Both the position numbers and the translations under genes were made by a program. DNA of 64,000 nt from JABMQB01 sp963677475 (GTDB lineage Bacteria > Bacteroidota > Bacteroidia > Bacteroidales > Prolixibacteraceae), in assembly GCA_963677475.2 (NCBI GenBank), contig CAXXQD010000009.1:62001-126000 (forward strand), in the 5' to 3' direction. The notes beneath the pieces are model-generated. The model was given only the letters and a program-made list of their open reading frames with translations. It searched no databases and was not told the origin of the DNA. Shown here one piece after another: positions 45,865 to 54,495 of this stretch. The number at the start of each line of letters is the position of its first letter. The stretch's first letter is position 1.

Positions 45865-46064
45865 GCCTAATATGCAATATCCAATGGATATGGTCTGTAT
45901 TAAGCTATAAGGATATTAATTTAATTAATAAGCCGGCAATCTTTTGGAATGATTTGATTGCCAGTATTATCCAAAATTATCTAGCTGCGTATGATCTAAT
46001 GTTCACCTTTTGGGGTGTTTGTAATAATTTTCATTCTTTTAAATATTTTAAAACTTTTCTATCC

Positions 46065-46072
46065 TAAGTTTG
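46065..46072 (+). promoter_or_regulatory. -7 box before the VTT-like gene
   Basis: TAAGTTTG matches TAnnTTTG, 36 bases before the ATG at 46108. No TTG was found at the usual distance upstream. The region 45865-46064 holds no gene. Confidence 0.4.
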
Positions 46073-46107
46073 TAACTAATACCAACAGATGACCTACCTA
46101 TGGAATT

Positions 46108-46689
46108 ATGAAGATGAATTCAAAAATACGGTTTTTGCTAATGAATGGCCTTCGGGGAACAGCCTGGTTGCTGGCATTGCTGGTTGTTTATTTTGTAATT
46201 CATGAAATTATTGAGCGCAATCCTCAAACATGGATAGATGAATTTTACTCACGCCCACTGCTAATTTATGGTATTTATCTGGCATCCGAGTTTTTCTTTG
46301 GCATAATTCCGCCCGAAATGTTTATGCTTTGGGCAATCAATAAAGGCTCAAGCTTACATTACCTGTTTAATCTGCTATTTTTTGCCGGAGCTTCGTATGC
46401 ATTGGGGTATGTTACTTTTTTAATCGGCTCTCTCTTTTATAAAAAAGACACCTTCCGAAAAATAAAAAAGAAATTTTTGAGAAACAGTTGGCCGCAATTT
46501 AAAAAATATGGCTTGTTCCTGATAATTGTGGCAGCATTAACACCAATCCCCTGGTCGGCAGTTTGTTTGATTATTGGGTCTGCGGGATATCCTTCCTCCA
46601 GGTTTCTTAAGTTCGCCCTTTTCAGGGTACTTCGCTTTGCCATTTATGGGTATATCATTTTTCAAACACATCAATTTAATATTTTTTAA
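46108..46689 (+). CDS. VTT/DedA-like membrane protein
   Basis: A 193-residue protein with about four to five membrane helices. Family hints are the loop 'FFGIIPPEMFMLWAI' (about 63-77) and the 'ALTPIPWSAVCLIIGSAGYPSSRFL' segment (about 148-172), which correspond to the conserved Phe-x-Pro and Gly-x-x-G re-entrant loops of DedA/VTT proteins involved in lipid flipping or membrane homeostasis. It is shorter than typical DedA proteins. Its 3' end is 61 bases from the DUF6787-MsrA gene, so co-transcription is likely. Confidence 0.6.
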   Translation: MKMNSKIRFLLMNGLRGTAWLLALLVVYFVIHEIIERNPQTWIDEFYSRPLLIYGIYLASEFFFGIIPPEMFMLWAINKGSSLHYLFNLLFFAGASYALGYVTFLIGSLFYKKDTFRKIKKKFLRNSWPQFKKYGLFLIIVAALTPIPWSAVCLIIGSAGYPSSRFLKFALFRVLRFAIYGYIIFQTHQFNIF

Positions 46690-46749
46690 GCTTATTATTC
46701 AAACATCAACTCCAAACATTTGTTACATCAACAAACAAAACATTGAAGC

Positions 46750-47643
46750 ATGTTTGAAAAGCTAAAAAAACGATGGCATATTGAAACCAACTTTCAGTTG
46801 ATCCTTATTTTTATTGTGTTTTCGGTAACTGGTTCGGCGGCTATTTATGTAAAAGGGATAATCTTTCAACTTTTGAATATTAATTCGGAGACTGCACTTT
46901 GGATTAAAATTCCCATGTATATTCTTACGGTTTTCCCGGCATATCAGCTATTATTGATTGTTATTGGAACCTTGTTTGGGCAGTTTAATTTTTTCTGGAA
47001 TATGGAGAAAAAAATGTGGCGCAGGTTTCAGTTTAAAAAACGAACGAAAATAGTGACTTTATTGGTTCTGATAGGCTTTCTTTCTAATACAAATAAATCC
47101 ATGGCAAATACTATTGAAAAAGTGAGTTTGGGTGGCGGATGTTTTTGGTGCACCGAAGCAGTATATTTAGGTTTAAATGGGGTAGTGGATGTAAAGCCCG
47201 GCTATAGTGGAGGTCATGTAAAATCTCCTTCATACAACCAGGTTGTTACCGGAAATACCGGGCATGCCGAAGTAGTTCAGGTAACTTACGATACTTCGTT
47301 GGTAAGTTTTAAAGAAATTTTGGAGGTGTTTTTTGTAACCCACGATCCAACAACCCTTAACCGCCAGGGGGCTGATATTGGTACCCAGTACCGATCGGTA
47401 ATTTTTTACCATACCGATCAGCAAAAAGTGCTTGCTGAAGAAATAATTTCGGAATTGAACAAAGAAAAAGTATTCGACGGACCGATTGTAACGGAAGTGA
47501 CCAAAATTCAAGAGTTTTATGTGGCTGAAGATTACCATCAGAATTATTTTGCAAGAAATAAAAACCAGCCATATTGCCAGTTTGTGGTTGCCCCCAAAGT
47601 GGCAAAATTTGAAAAAATATTCAAAGACAGATTAAAAAAATAA
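46750..47643 (+). CDS. msrA: DUF6787-MsrA fusion: membrane-tethered peptide-methionine (S)-S-oxide reductase
   Basis: A 297-residue fusion. Residues 1-95 are a DUF6787-type module with two membrane helices ('LILIFIVFSVTGSAAIYVKG', 'YQLLLIVIGTLFGQFNFFW') and a basic end. Residues about 100-118 form a further hydrophobic, signal-peptide-like segment ending 'MAN'. Residues 125-290 are MsrA: catalytic C131 in 'GGCFWC', 'GYSGGHVKSPSY', 'HDPTTLNRQGADIGTQYRS', 'AEDYHQNY'. The enzyme would repair oxidised methionine outside the cytoplasm, tethered to the membrane. The internal signal-like segment suggests an ancestor with its own exported MsrA joined to an upstream DUF6787 gene. Confidence 0.88.
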   Translation: MFEKLKKRWHIETNFQLILIFIVFSVTGSAAIYVKGIIFQLLNINSETALWIKIPMYILTVFPAYQLLLIVIGTLFGQFNFFWNMEKKMWRRFQFKKRTKIVTLLVLIGFLSNTNKSMANTIEKVSLGGGCFWCTEAVYLGLNGVVDVKPGYSGGHVKSPSYNQVVTGNTGHAEVVQVTYDTSLVSFKEILEVFFVTHDPTTLNRQGADIGTQYRSVIFYHTDQQKVLAEEIISELNKEKVFDGPIVTEVTKIQEFYVAEDYHQNYFARNKNQPYCQFVVAPKVAKFEKIFKDRLKK

Positions 47644-47646
47644 GGC

Positions 47647-48045
47647 ATGAAACATTTTATATTAACCCTGATTATTTTCGGTGTTGCCACGTTTTCAGCA
47701 TCGGCTCAAAGGGAGTTTGCTGTGGAGGAGGGCGATATCACTTATACCATGAAACGATATGTTTTTATGCTTTTGGACCAAGGTCCAACTCCCTTAGATG
47801 AAAGCACCGAAAAAGTATTGCAGGAAGGCCATTTAAACCACCTGAATATGTTGGCAGAACAAGGGAAACTTATTCTTGCAGGCCCTTTTGAAGGAGGAAA
47901 AGAACATAAGGGTTTATTGATTTTTGATGTGGAAACCGTGGAAGAAGCTCTCAAATTAGAAGGTGACGATCCGAAAGTTGAGGCGGGAAGATTAAAAATG
48001 AATGCCTTTTACTGGTGGGGAGCAAAAGGCACCATTTTGAAATAA
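47647..48045 (+). CDS. Secreted YciI-like protein
   Basis: A 132-residue protein with a signal peptide (about 1-20, ends Ala-Ser-Ala-Gln). The mature part has the YciI ferredoxin-like fold: 'YVFMLLDQGP', 'EGHLNHLNMLAEQGKLILAGPFEGG', 'VEEALKLEGDDPKVEAGRL'. The conserved His of the family is in 'HLNHLN'. Function of YciI proteins is unclear, though a hydrolase role was proposed for some. It starts three bases after the msrA stop codon, so the two are one operon. Confidence 0.82.
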   Translation: MKHFILTLIIFGVATFSASAQREFAVEEGDITYTMKRYVFMLLDQGPTPLDESTEKVLQEGHLNHLNMLAEQGKLILAGPFEGGKEHKGLLIFDVETVEEALKLEGDDPKVEAGRLKMNAFYWWGAKGTILK

Positions 48046-48057
48046 AAAGCTGGTTGG

Positions 48058-48504
48058 CTAGAGGGTTAATATATGCCTTCCTTCCTTGATGTAATCCGTA
48101 AGCTCCGACATATACTTCACTGTAATTCCCAATTCCTCAAGTTTTTCTGAAACCCCATATTGGTCGGCACAACCTTTACATGCTTTTACAACCGTTCCCT
48201 GGTCCATAATTTTCTTGACATAGTCTTGTAATTCAACATCCTCGCTAAGAAGCTTTGCGGATGGTCCCCACACCACCAATGTAATATCATCCCACCACTT
48301 AAACCTTTTCGAGTTGTAGGTGTACATAAATACCATTTTCAAGGCGACCTCCCGGTCGGCACTGGTCCACAGAACAACTAATTTGTCAGAACTCTTTAAT
48401 TCTGTACTTACTGTTTCTTTTGACATACTTTCCTGCATTTGTGCAGATACAAAAATGGGTGCCATCAATATCATGGCAATGCAAATGATAGATTTAATTT
48501 TCAT
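48058..48504 (-). CDS. Exported DsrE-family protein
   Basis: A 148-residue protein with a signal peptide (about 1-21) and a DsrE/F-like fold: 'SDKLVVLWTSADREVALKMVFMY', 'DDITLVVWGPSAKLL', and a Cys pair in 'VKACKGCADQYG' (about 108-119) that sits where sulfur-carrying cysteines occur in this family. It probably handles sulfur or acts as a thiol carrier outside the cytoplasm. It ends ten bases from the start of the minus-strand nitroreductase stop, so the two are likely one transcript. Confidence 0.83.
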   Translation of the reverse strand: MKIKSIICIAMILMAPIFVSAQMQESMSKETVSTELKSSDKLVVLWTSADREVALKMVFMYTYNSKRFKWWDDITLVVWGPSAKLLSEDVELQDYVKKIMDQGTVVKACKGCADQYGVSEKLEELGITVKYMSELTDYIKEGRHILTL

Positions 48505-48514
48505 GGTTTTTAAC

Positions 48515-49192
48515 TTAAAATTTAGTAATTATAAAATTGCCTAAGTCCTTTTTCTCTTTTGTGGGCCATTCTTCAGGAACACCCAAGGGGGTAAATGTTA
48601 CCCTCGAATACCGTTCGGGAATATTAAATGCCTTTTGGGTTTCTTCTTCTGAAAAAGAATCGGTAATAAATACAGTCCCATAACCCAAAGCCCTGGCTGC
48701 CAACATAAGATATCCGGCTGCCAATGGACCATCCCAGTGGTTATAGCTTGGATATTTACTTTGGTTATCGGTTAATACAACAATATAAACCGGTGCCGAA
48801 AGGTAGCCACTTTCCAAACGTAGTTTCGCTTTTTCAAGCTCATCAGTAAGTTCGCTGCCTTTCAGGTTCTTTTTTTCTTTAAAGTATTCCTCATAGGCTT
48901 TGAGTTTTTCTTCTTTCAGTGCTTCAATTTGTTCCTTTTCTTTAATTACCAGGAATTTCCATGGCTGTTGGTTTCCCGATGTCGGGGCCATTCGGGCTGC
49001 ATCCAGAATTTGGTTAATGTGTTCATCAGGTACCGGATCGGGTTTGAATTTTCTAACGGAACGCCTGTTTTTAACGACATCCCAAAATGAGTCCATCGTT
49101 TCGTTTGTAGCTGCTGATGCGTTCGTTTTGCAGGCAAGCATTAATCCGGCGAGTGCGCCTGCGCTAATTTTAATACTGTTTCTTCTGTTCAT
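48515..49192 (-). CDS. Nitroreductase with exported N-terminus
   Basis: A 225-residue nitroreductase beginning 'MNRRNSIKISAGALAGLMLACK', a Tat-like or lipoprotein signal (possible lipobox Leu-Met-Leu-Ala-Cys). The catalytic domain shows 'NRRSVRKFKPDPVP', 'AARMAPTSGNQQPWKFLVI' and 'ARALGYGTVFITD'. FMN-containing, so Tat export in folded form would make sense. It is upstream of DsrE on the minus strand. It may act on a periplasmic electron acceptor; substrate unknown. Confidence 0.85.
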   Translation of the reverse strand: MNRRNSIKISAGALAGLMLACKTNASAATNETMDSFWDVVKNRRSVRKFKPDPVPDEHINQILDAARMAPTSGNQQPWKFLVIKEKEQIEALKEEKLKAYEEYFKEKKNLKGSELTDELEKAKLRLESGYLSAPVYIVVLTDNQSKYPSYNHWDGPLAAGYLMLAARALGYGTVFITDSFSEEETQKAFNIPERYSRVTFTPLGVPEEWPTKEKKDLGNFIITKF

Positions 49193-49232
49193 TGTTTTAT
49201 GGTTTTATTGTGGATTTTTAATTTAGAAAGGG

Positions 49233-50315
49233 CTAAAGAACTGTTATCCCGTCAAGGTCAGGGAACAAGGTTTTTACACCCCAACCGCCAAAATTTTCGG
49301 TTACTGCAATGGTGACTGTGTTTTCACCTTTTTGCAGGTTAAGGAAAACAGAATCGAAATAACCGATAGTTCCTAAAAAACGATAATCCCTGCTACGGTA
49401 TACATCCGTGCCCATCCATACGGCTTTCCCGTTTAAATAAACCTTAGCAATATCGCTAAAAGCAATCTTCATTTCCTTTAGAGTATCTTTTTCAGAATCA
49501 ATTTTTATCTGAAGCAGAACTGTATTGTTTTCGCGCGAGAAAACGGTGTATTTTGAGATATTTAATAATCCGCCTTTTTCACTTGCCGCTTTTTTGAATG
49601 TGGATTTAGCAATCAAATCGTTAATTTCATTGGCTTTGAGGACTGCCTGGGCATTAAATGGTTCCGAAATCGAATATTTTAAATTTGTTCCTTCACTGGC
49701 TTGTTCTTCTTCTTTAAACTCTGATTTTAATTCCGGGGCAGCAATTTCTTTTATGCTGATATTTGCAAATCGTGCAGGTCCATAAAACTCAACCTGTCCC
49801 TGGCAATCGCCCATTTTTAATACATGAATTGGCAGGATTGCTTTTTCCATATCGCCAATAAATACCTCGCCACGATCACCCGACACAACAAGTTTTATGT
49901 GGAACCATTCATCAAAAACGTGCTTTTTAACTGCACCAAACCCATCTCCATAATAAAGTTGCCATCCGGCATTGCCATTATAAACAGGGGTATATTGCAT
50001 GGCATCAGGATTTCCGCTTTGGTGCTTACGAATGTAAAATTCCTCGGAATTACCGTTGCCATCGCCCCGAAAACTGACACCGGCAAAACCTCTGCCTTCC
50101 TGAATGCACATATCAAGTTCAATGATCCCGTTGTGAAATACGATACTTTCAGCCATTGCTGATCCTCTATCGGTTTTTAAACAATCGTTGCCCTTATAAT
50201 TTTCTTTTTGGGCTTTTCCCGTTAATTTCCAGGATATATTATTCAGCGTTGTTGGTTCCTGTGCCGATAAAATTGTAGATACAAATAGTAATAAACTTAA
50301 GCAAATAGTTTTCAT
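49233..50315 (-). CDS. Secreted jelly-roll protein, DUF1080/LamG-like
   Basis: A 360-residue protein with a signal peptide (1-18). Residues about 30-190 look like a concanavalin-type jelly roll: 'GIIELDMCIQEGRGFAGVSFRG' and 'FHIKLVVSGDRGEVFIGDMEKA'. The C-terminal part (about 240-360) is a second beta domain with 'VYLNGKAVWMGTDVYRSRDYRFLG', reminiscent of carbohydrate-binding modules. No catalytic residues seen. It is divergent from the transmembrane regulator-like gene at 50457, whose C-terminus has a comparable jelly-roll end, so the two may be functionally linked. Confidence 0.62.
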   Translation of the reverse strand: MKTICLSLLLFVSTILSAQEPTTLNNISWKLTGKAQKENYKGNDCLKTDRGSAMAESIVFHNGIIELDMCIQEGRGFAGVSFRGDGNGNSEEFYIRKHQSGNPDAMQYTPVYNGNAGWQLYYGDGFGAVKKHVFDEWFHIKLVVSGDRGEVFIGDMEKAILPIHVLKMGDCQGQVEFYGPARFANISIKEIAAPELKSEFKEEEQASEGTNLKYSISEPFNAQAVLKANEINDLIAKSTFKKAASEKGGLLNISKYTVFSRENNTVLLQIKIDSEKDTLKEMKIAFSDIAKVYLNGKAVWMGTDVYRSRDYRFLGTIGYFDSVFLNLQKGENTVTIAVTENFGGWGVKTLFPDLDGITVL

Positions 50316-50408
50316 GTGGTAATAAATTTATGTTTTACGTAAAGGACGGCGATTGAGGACAAAAAATGCATTCAAAGTATGAGCAAAACCTATTCAAAGT
50401 TTGAAAAG

Positions 50409-50440
50409 TTGTAAATTGTGCTTGCTTCTTATTATTTTTG
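50409..50440 (+). promoter_or_regulatory. Promoter of the 50457 gene
   Basis: TTG (50409-50411), 21 bases, TATTTTTG (50433-50440): a good Bacteroidota promoter. The leader would be only about ten bases before the ATG at 50457. Confidence 0.6.
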
Positions 50441-50456
50441 AAAAAAAATCAGGTTC

Positions 50457-51752
50457 ATGCCGAATACTTTTGATACAGAGAAATTATTGATAGCCCTTTT
50501 GGTCGAAAAAATTTCGCTGAAAATGAGAATATCCACACCAGAAGAGTGGCAACAGCGCGATTTTGAAAACCTGAATATTCTTGTTGAAGATAAAACAGGT
50601 GTTAATTTAAGCGTTTCTACGTTAAAACGAATCTGGAAACAACAGTTTGCAAACCTGCCGCAAAAAAATACCCTAAACGCCCTAGCAAGTTTTTTAGGTT
50701 ATAAAGATTGGTTTGATTTTAAAACGGCACATGAAGCACCAACGCAATCAGGTGACAAACAATTTCCGAAAAAGGTTAGGGGCACATTCCTGTTTTTGAA
50801 GAAAAGTGTAGCCAAACTGGTTTATATTCCTGTTTCGGTTGTGGTGGTGATTTTGATTTTACTGATGGTGTTTAAAACCGAACCCGGACAAAGTTATACA
50901 GAAGCCCATTTTTCGAGTCGAAAGACAGTGAGCGAAGGGGTACCCAATTCGGTTATATTTGATTACGATATTTCAAAATTTGATGTTGACAGTGCATTTA
51001 TACAGCAATCGTGGGACCGAAGAAGACGTGCACGGATCAATAAACATGAAAAATATTCCAGTTCACAATACTATTATCCGGGATACCACCTGGCAAAACT
51101 TATTATCAATAAGCAGTTGGTGAAAGAAATTCCGGTTTACATTACCACAAAAAGCTGGTTGTCGGTTATTACAAATCCTGTGAATCAAATAATCCCGGTT
51201 TATGTTAAAGAAAATTGCATCAATAGCGGACAGATTTATATTTCTCCGGAACAGGTAAAAGATTACAACATCGGGCTCGAATCCAATAACCATAATACCT
51301 CATTTTATTATGTAAACGAGAACTTCTATGGCGATAGCGACAACTTTACCTTTGAAACTTCCATAAAAAACAGCCTTGAAGAAGGGGCAACAACATGCCA
51401 GTTTTGTACTATTTCAATTTTTGCAGAGTCGGGAAGGCACTACGTCACTTTTTGTGATCCGGGATGTGTTTCGCAATTATCACTTAAGTTTGGGAAAAAA
51501 TATATCATGGGCAGCAACAACGACCTATCTGCTTTTGGCACCGATATGAACCAGTGGAACGATGTGAAAATAGCAGTTAAAAACAGCTTGGTTGAAGTCA
51601 GCCTGAATGGAGTTGTTATTTATCAAAGCGAAGTGGAAAAAAGCAATGGAAAAATTAAGGGCGTTTATTATAATTTTGGAGGATGTGGGGCCATCGATTA
51701 TGCACGCTTATACGATGGTTCATCAAATTTAATATTCGCAGAGGATTTTTAA
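50457..51752 (+). CDS. Putative membrane-spanning regulator with C-terminal jelly-roll domain
   Basis: A 431-residue protein. Residues about 1-95 contain a helical domain with 'GVNLSVSTLKRIWKQ' and 'TLNALASFLGYKDWFDFK', which I recall as a DNA-binding-like module at the N-terminus of Bacteroidota proteins. A basic stretch and a single membrane helix (about 117-142) follow, then a large outside region ending in a jelly-roll ('FYGDSDNFTFETSIKN', 'VEVSLNGVVIYQSE', 'YARLYDGS'). The order suggests sensing outside and acting on DNA inside, without a kinase. A role in regulating the divergent jelly-roll protein gene is inference. Confidence 0.6.
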   Translation: MPNTFDTEKLLIALLVEKISLKMRISTPEEWQQRDFENLNILVEDKTGVNLSVSTLKRIWKQQFANLPQKNTLNALASFLGYKDWFDFKTAHEAPTQSGDKQFPKKVRGTFLFLKKSVAKLVYIPVSVVVVILILLMVFKTEPGQSYTEAHFSSRKTVSEGVPNSVIFDYDISKFDVDSAFIQQSWDRRRRARINKHEKYSSSQYYYPGYHLAKLIINKQLVKEIPVYITTKSWLSVITNPVNQIIPVYVKENCINSGQIYISPEQVKDYNIGLESNNHNTSFYYVNENFYGDSDNFTFETSIKNSLEEGATTCQFCTISIFAESGRHYVTFCDPGCVSQLSLKFGKKYIMGSNNDLSAFGTDMNQWNDVKIAVKNSLVEVSLNGVVIYQSEVEKSNGKIKGVYYNFGGCGAIDYARLYDGSSNLIFAEDF

Positions 51753-51792
51753 TAAATATATCGTAATTTCATGCTTTTCCTACATCTTAAGT

Positions 51793-52822
51793 ATGCAATT
51801 AGAAATAAAGGTAGTCAGCGATAAAAAATCCCTAAAGACTTTTATTTACCTGCTCGCGATAATCCATAAAAACCATGCGAATTGGGTACCGCCAATTTAT
51901 ATGGACGAATGGGCTTCTTTTAATCCTAATAAGAATAAAAACTTTGAGCATTGCGATACTGTTTTAGCTCTTGCGTATAAAGGGCAAAAGGCAGTGGGGC
52001 GGATCATGGGGATTGTGAGCCATAAATACAATATGCTGCATCGAGAGAACCATGTCCGTTTTGCATTTGTGGAGACCTTCAACGATCAGGATGTTTTTAG
52101 TGCTTTGGTAAATTTTATTGAAGAGTGGGGCAAAAATATTGGAATGGATAGGATTGTGGGCCCCATCGGTTTTTCCGATAAAGATCCTCAGGGCTTATTG
52201 ATTGAAGGTTTTGATAAGCCTGTTGTAATTGCATCAAATTGCAGCCTTCCGTATATGGTTGACTTGGTAGAAAATATGGGCTTCCATAAAAAGAAAGACC
52301 TGGTAGTGTACCAAATTCAGGTTCCTGATCAGAATCCACCAAGTCCTTCAGTTGGTTAACGAAACGTTTAAAGATATTTACGGCTTTATTCCGTTTACCA
52401 AAGAAGAAATGAAAGACTTTGCCAATAGGTATTTGTACCTGATTAACCCAAGATTTATTAAATTGATAGTGAATGACTTGAATGATGTTGTAGCATTTGT
52501 AATTGGTATGTCGGATATCAGCCACGGAATCCGAAAAGCTAAGGGGAAACTATTGCCTATCGGATTTATACCTATTTTTATGGCTGGTAAAAAATCGAAA
52601 CAATTGAATTTATTGTTGGGAGCAGTGCATCCACAATATCAGGGAAGGGGATTGGATGTGGTAATGGGGATAAAACTGCTGGCATCGGCAAGGGAAGCAG
52701 GGAAAACGACCATTGACTCACACCTCGAATTGGAAGAAAACTTTAAGGTTAGGGCCGAAATGGAAAGGGTCGGGGGCAAAGTGTATAAAAAATACAGAAT
52801 TTATCAAAAAGAAATAAGCTAA
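51793..52822 (+). pseudogene. GNAT-family N-acetyltransferase, frameshifted
   Basis: Two overlapping frames make one protein of about 340 residues: 51793-52359 (188 aa) and, shifted by one base, 52352-52822. The first part has 'NHANWVPPIYMDEWASFNPNKN' and 'GRIMGIVSHKYN', the second 'QLVNETFKDIYGFIPFT' and 'GAVHPQYQGRGLDVVMG', the acetyl-CoA-binding loop. The join should fall near 52330-52350, where the first frame turns into 'NPPSPSVG' and stops. One extra base (or two missing) explains it. Unlike the SusC and SusD breaks, it is not in an obvious homopolymer. Substrate unknown. Confidence 0.75.
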
Positions 52823-52936
52823 TTGAACTAACATGTGTTTACATATTTTGAATGAACCCTTCAGAATATTTTAAACTTTTACAAATTCCGGAATGTGTTC
52901 ACTTAATTGTTCATTCGGAAATAAAAACTTAAACAA

Positions 52937-53710
52937 ATGAAACTTAAACCAAAAAAACCGATTCGCTTTTTAGCACTGTTAACTTTATTGTTTTTAACCT
53001 ATTTCTCAAGCGCACAACAAGACACTTTAAAATTATTATTTGTAGGCAACAGTTATACCTATGCCAACAATCTTCCTCATATTGTATCCTTATTGTCGGA
53101 AGGCACTGGCACGAAACTGATTACAGCTAAATCAACTGCAGGAGGTGCATTTTTATACCACCATTGGAATGGCGAGCGAGAGTTAAAAACCAGGGAAATT
53201 ATTCAAAATGGAAATTTCGATGTTGTTGTTCTGCAGGATAACAGCATGTCGGCGATAAACTCACCCGATAGCTTGTTAAAATACGCCGCATTATTAACGG
53301 AATTGGTTAGGCAAACAGGGGCTAAACCATACTTGTACAATACATGGGCACGGAAAAAAGTTCCACAATTCCAAAAAACCATTAATGAGGTTTATGGAAA
53401 AGCAGCACTTGAAAACCATATAAACAGGGTGCCGGTTGGCAGCGCCTGGGAACTTGCAATAAAAATCCGCCCTTCAATCGAACTTTTTATTGCAGATGGT
53501 AGCCATCCTTCGGTTCTGGGAACTTTTTTAACAGCCTATATATTTGTAGGTGCACTAACAAATGAAGTTCCTGAATTTAATTCGAAAGATATCTCAGTAA
53601 TGGACGAAAATGGTGAAAAAGTATATTTGCCTTCGATTGATGCCCTGGATATGGAATTTTGTAAGCGCATTGCAAAAGAAATTTTAGGATTGAAATCAAA
53701 GAACAATTGA
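52937..53710 (+). CDS. SGNH-type hydrolase, secreted
   Basis: A 257-residue protein with a signal peptide (about 1-26). SGNH blocks: nucleophile S39 in 'VGNSYT', 'STAGGAFLYHHW' (glycine block), 'VVVLQDNS' with the Asn block, and 'ADGSHPS' (Asp/His near 187-190). These enzymes are esterases, for example acting on acetylated or otherwise esterified glycans. It precedes the sigma factor of a rhamnosidase locus by about 90 bases, but on its own transcript; a role in removing acyl groups from that glycan is possible. Confidence 0.8.
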   Translation: MKLKPKKPIRFLALLTLLFLTYFSSAQQDTLKLLFVGNSYTYANNLPHIVSLLSEGTGTKLITAKSTAGGAFLYHHWNGERELKTREIIQNGNFDVVVLQDNSMSAINSPDSLLKYAALLTELVRQTGAKPYLYNTWARKKVPQFQKTINEVYGKAALENHINRVPVGSAWELAIKIRPSIELFIADGSHPSVLGTFLTAYIFVGALTNEVPEFNSKDISVMDENGEKVYLPSIDALDMEFCKRIAKEILGLKSKNN

Positions 53711-53771
53711 AACATCCGTTGTGGCTTAAAGTAAAAAACGCTTCTCGGTCATATCTTTAAAATTTTCCAAT

Positions 53772-53779
53772 TATATTTG
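53772..53779 (+). promoter_or_regulatory. -7 box of the ECF sigma gene
   Basis: TATATTTG fits TAnnTTTG. Transcription would start near 53786, giving a very short leader before the TTG start at 53798. No -33 TTG was seen. Confidence 0.45.
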
Positions 53780-53784
53780 TTTGC

Positions 53785-53791
53785 AAAGGAG
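53785..53791 (+). promoter_or_regulatory. Shine-Dalgarno-like AAAGGAG deciding the sigma factor start
   Basis: AAAGGAG ends six bases before the TTG at 53798. SD boxes are uncommon in Bacteroidota, so this one supports the choice of the TTG over the earlier TTG at 53777, which overlaps the promoter. Confidence 0.45.
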
Positions 53792-53797
53792 ACGGTT

Positions 53798-54373
53798 TTG
53801 GAAGACTATTTAATCAATCGAATTATAGCGGGTGATGAACAAGCATATGAGTTGCTGTTCAGAAGGTATTATAGGCGTTTATGTGGATTTGCCTATAAAA
53901 TACTTGGTGATAAGAACGATTCTGAAGAAGTTGTGCAAGAGGTCTTTTTTAACATTTGGAAAAATCGGCAAAACCTAACACCGAAAGAAAACCTTAAACC
54001 ATATCTTTTTAAATCGGTGCAGAATTTATGTTTTAATTTTATCAGGCACCGAAAAGTAGTTGATCAATCCTATCGAATTATTGAATTAATCTACGAAAAC
54101 AACCCTCCGGCAAACGAGGATGCCTTCGATAAACTCCTGGCGAATGAATTAGAAACGAAAATAGATCATGCTATTAATAAACTTCCTGCAGAATGTAGAA
54201 AAATATTTCTTCTAAGCCGTGACGAAGGTTTAAAATATTCTGAAATTGCCGAAAAATTAAACATTTCCATAAAAACTGTTGAAACCCAAATTAGCCGTGC
54301 ATTAAAAAAATTAAAAGTCGAGCTAAAGGATTATCTAACAGTGCTTATCATTTCAATACTCAGCCAGCTTTAA
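53798..54373 (+). CDS. ECF RNA polymerase sigma factor (FecI-like)
   Basis: A 191-residue sigma-70 family factor of the extracytoplasmic type. Region 2 spans about 10-80 ('DEQAYELLFRRYYRRLCGFAYKILGD', 'EEVVQEVFFNIWKNR'), region 4 about 125-180 ('LPAECRKIFLLSRDEGLKYSEIA' and 'SIKTVETQISRALKKLK', a helix-turn-helix). It should be released by the FecR-type anti-sigma factor encoded next, when the SusC protein binds its ligand, and then transcribe the SusC/D genes. Start uses TTG 53798 (see the SD-like box). Intact. Confidence 0.9.
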   Translation: MEDYLINRIIAGDEQAYELLFRRYYRRLCGFAYKILGDKNDSEEVVQEVFFNIWKNRQNLTPKENLKPYLFKSVQNLCFNFIRHRKVVDQSYRIIELIYENNPPANEDAFDKLLANELETKIDHAINKLPAECRKIFLLSRDEGLKYSEIAEKLNISIKTVETQISRALKKLKVELKDYLTVLIISILSQL

Positions 54374-54495
54374 ATAAGGTTTATTGGATTGATTTGCTTA
54401 AAACGATCCCCTGAAATTAATTTTTATTAAAAAATTGTATCGCTTTGTAAGGGTATTTTATGTGTTCCTTGTATTAGCCAATTGTAAAACACGAT

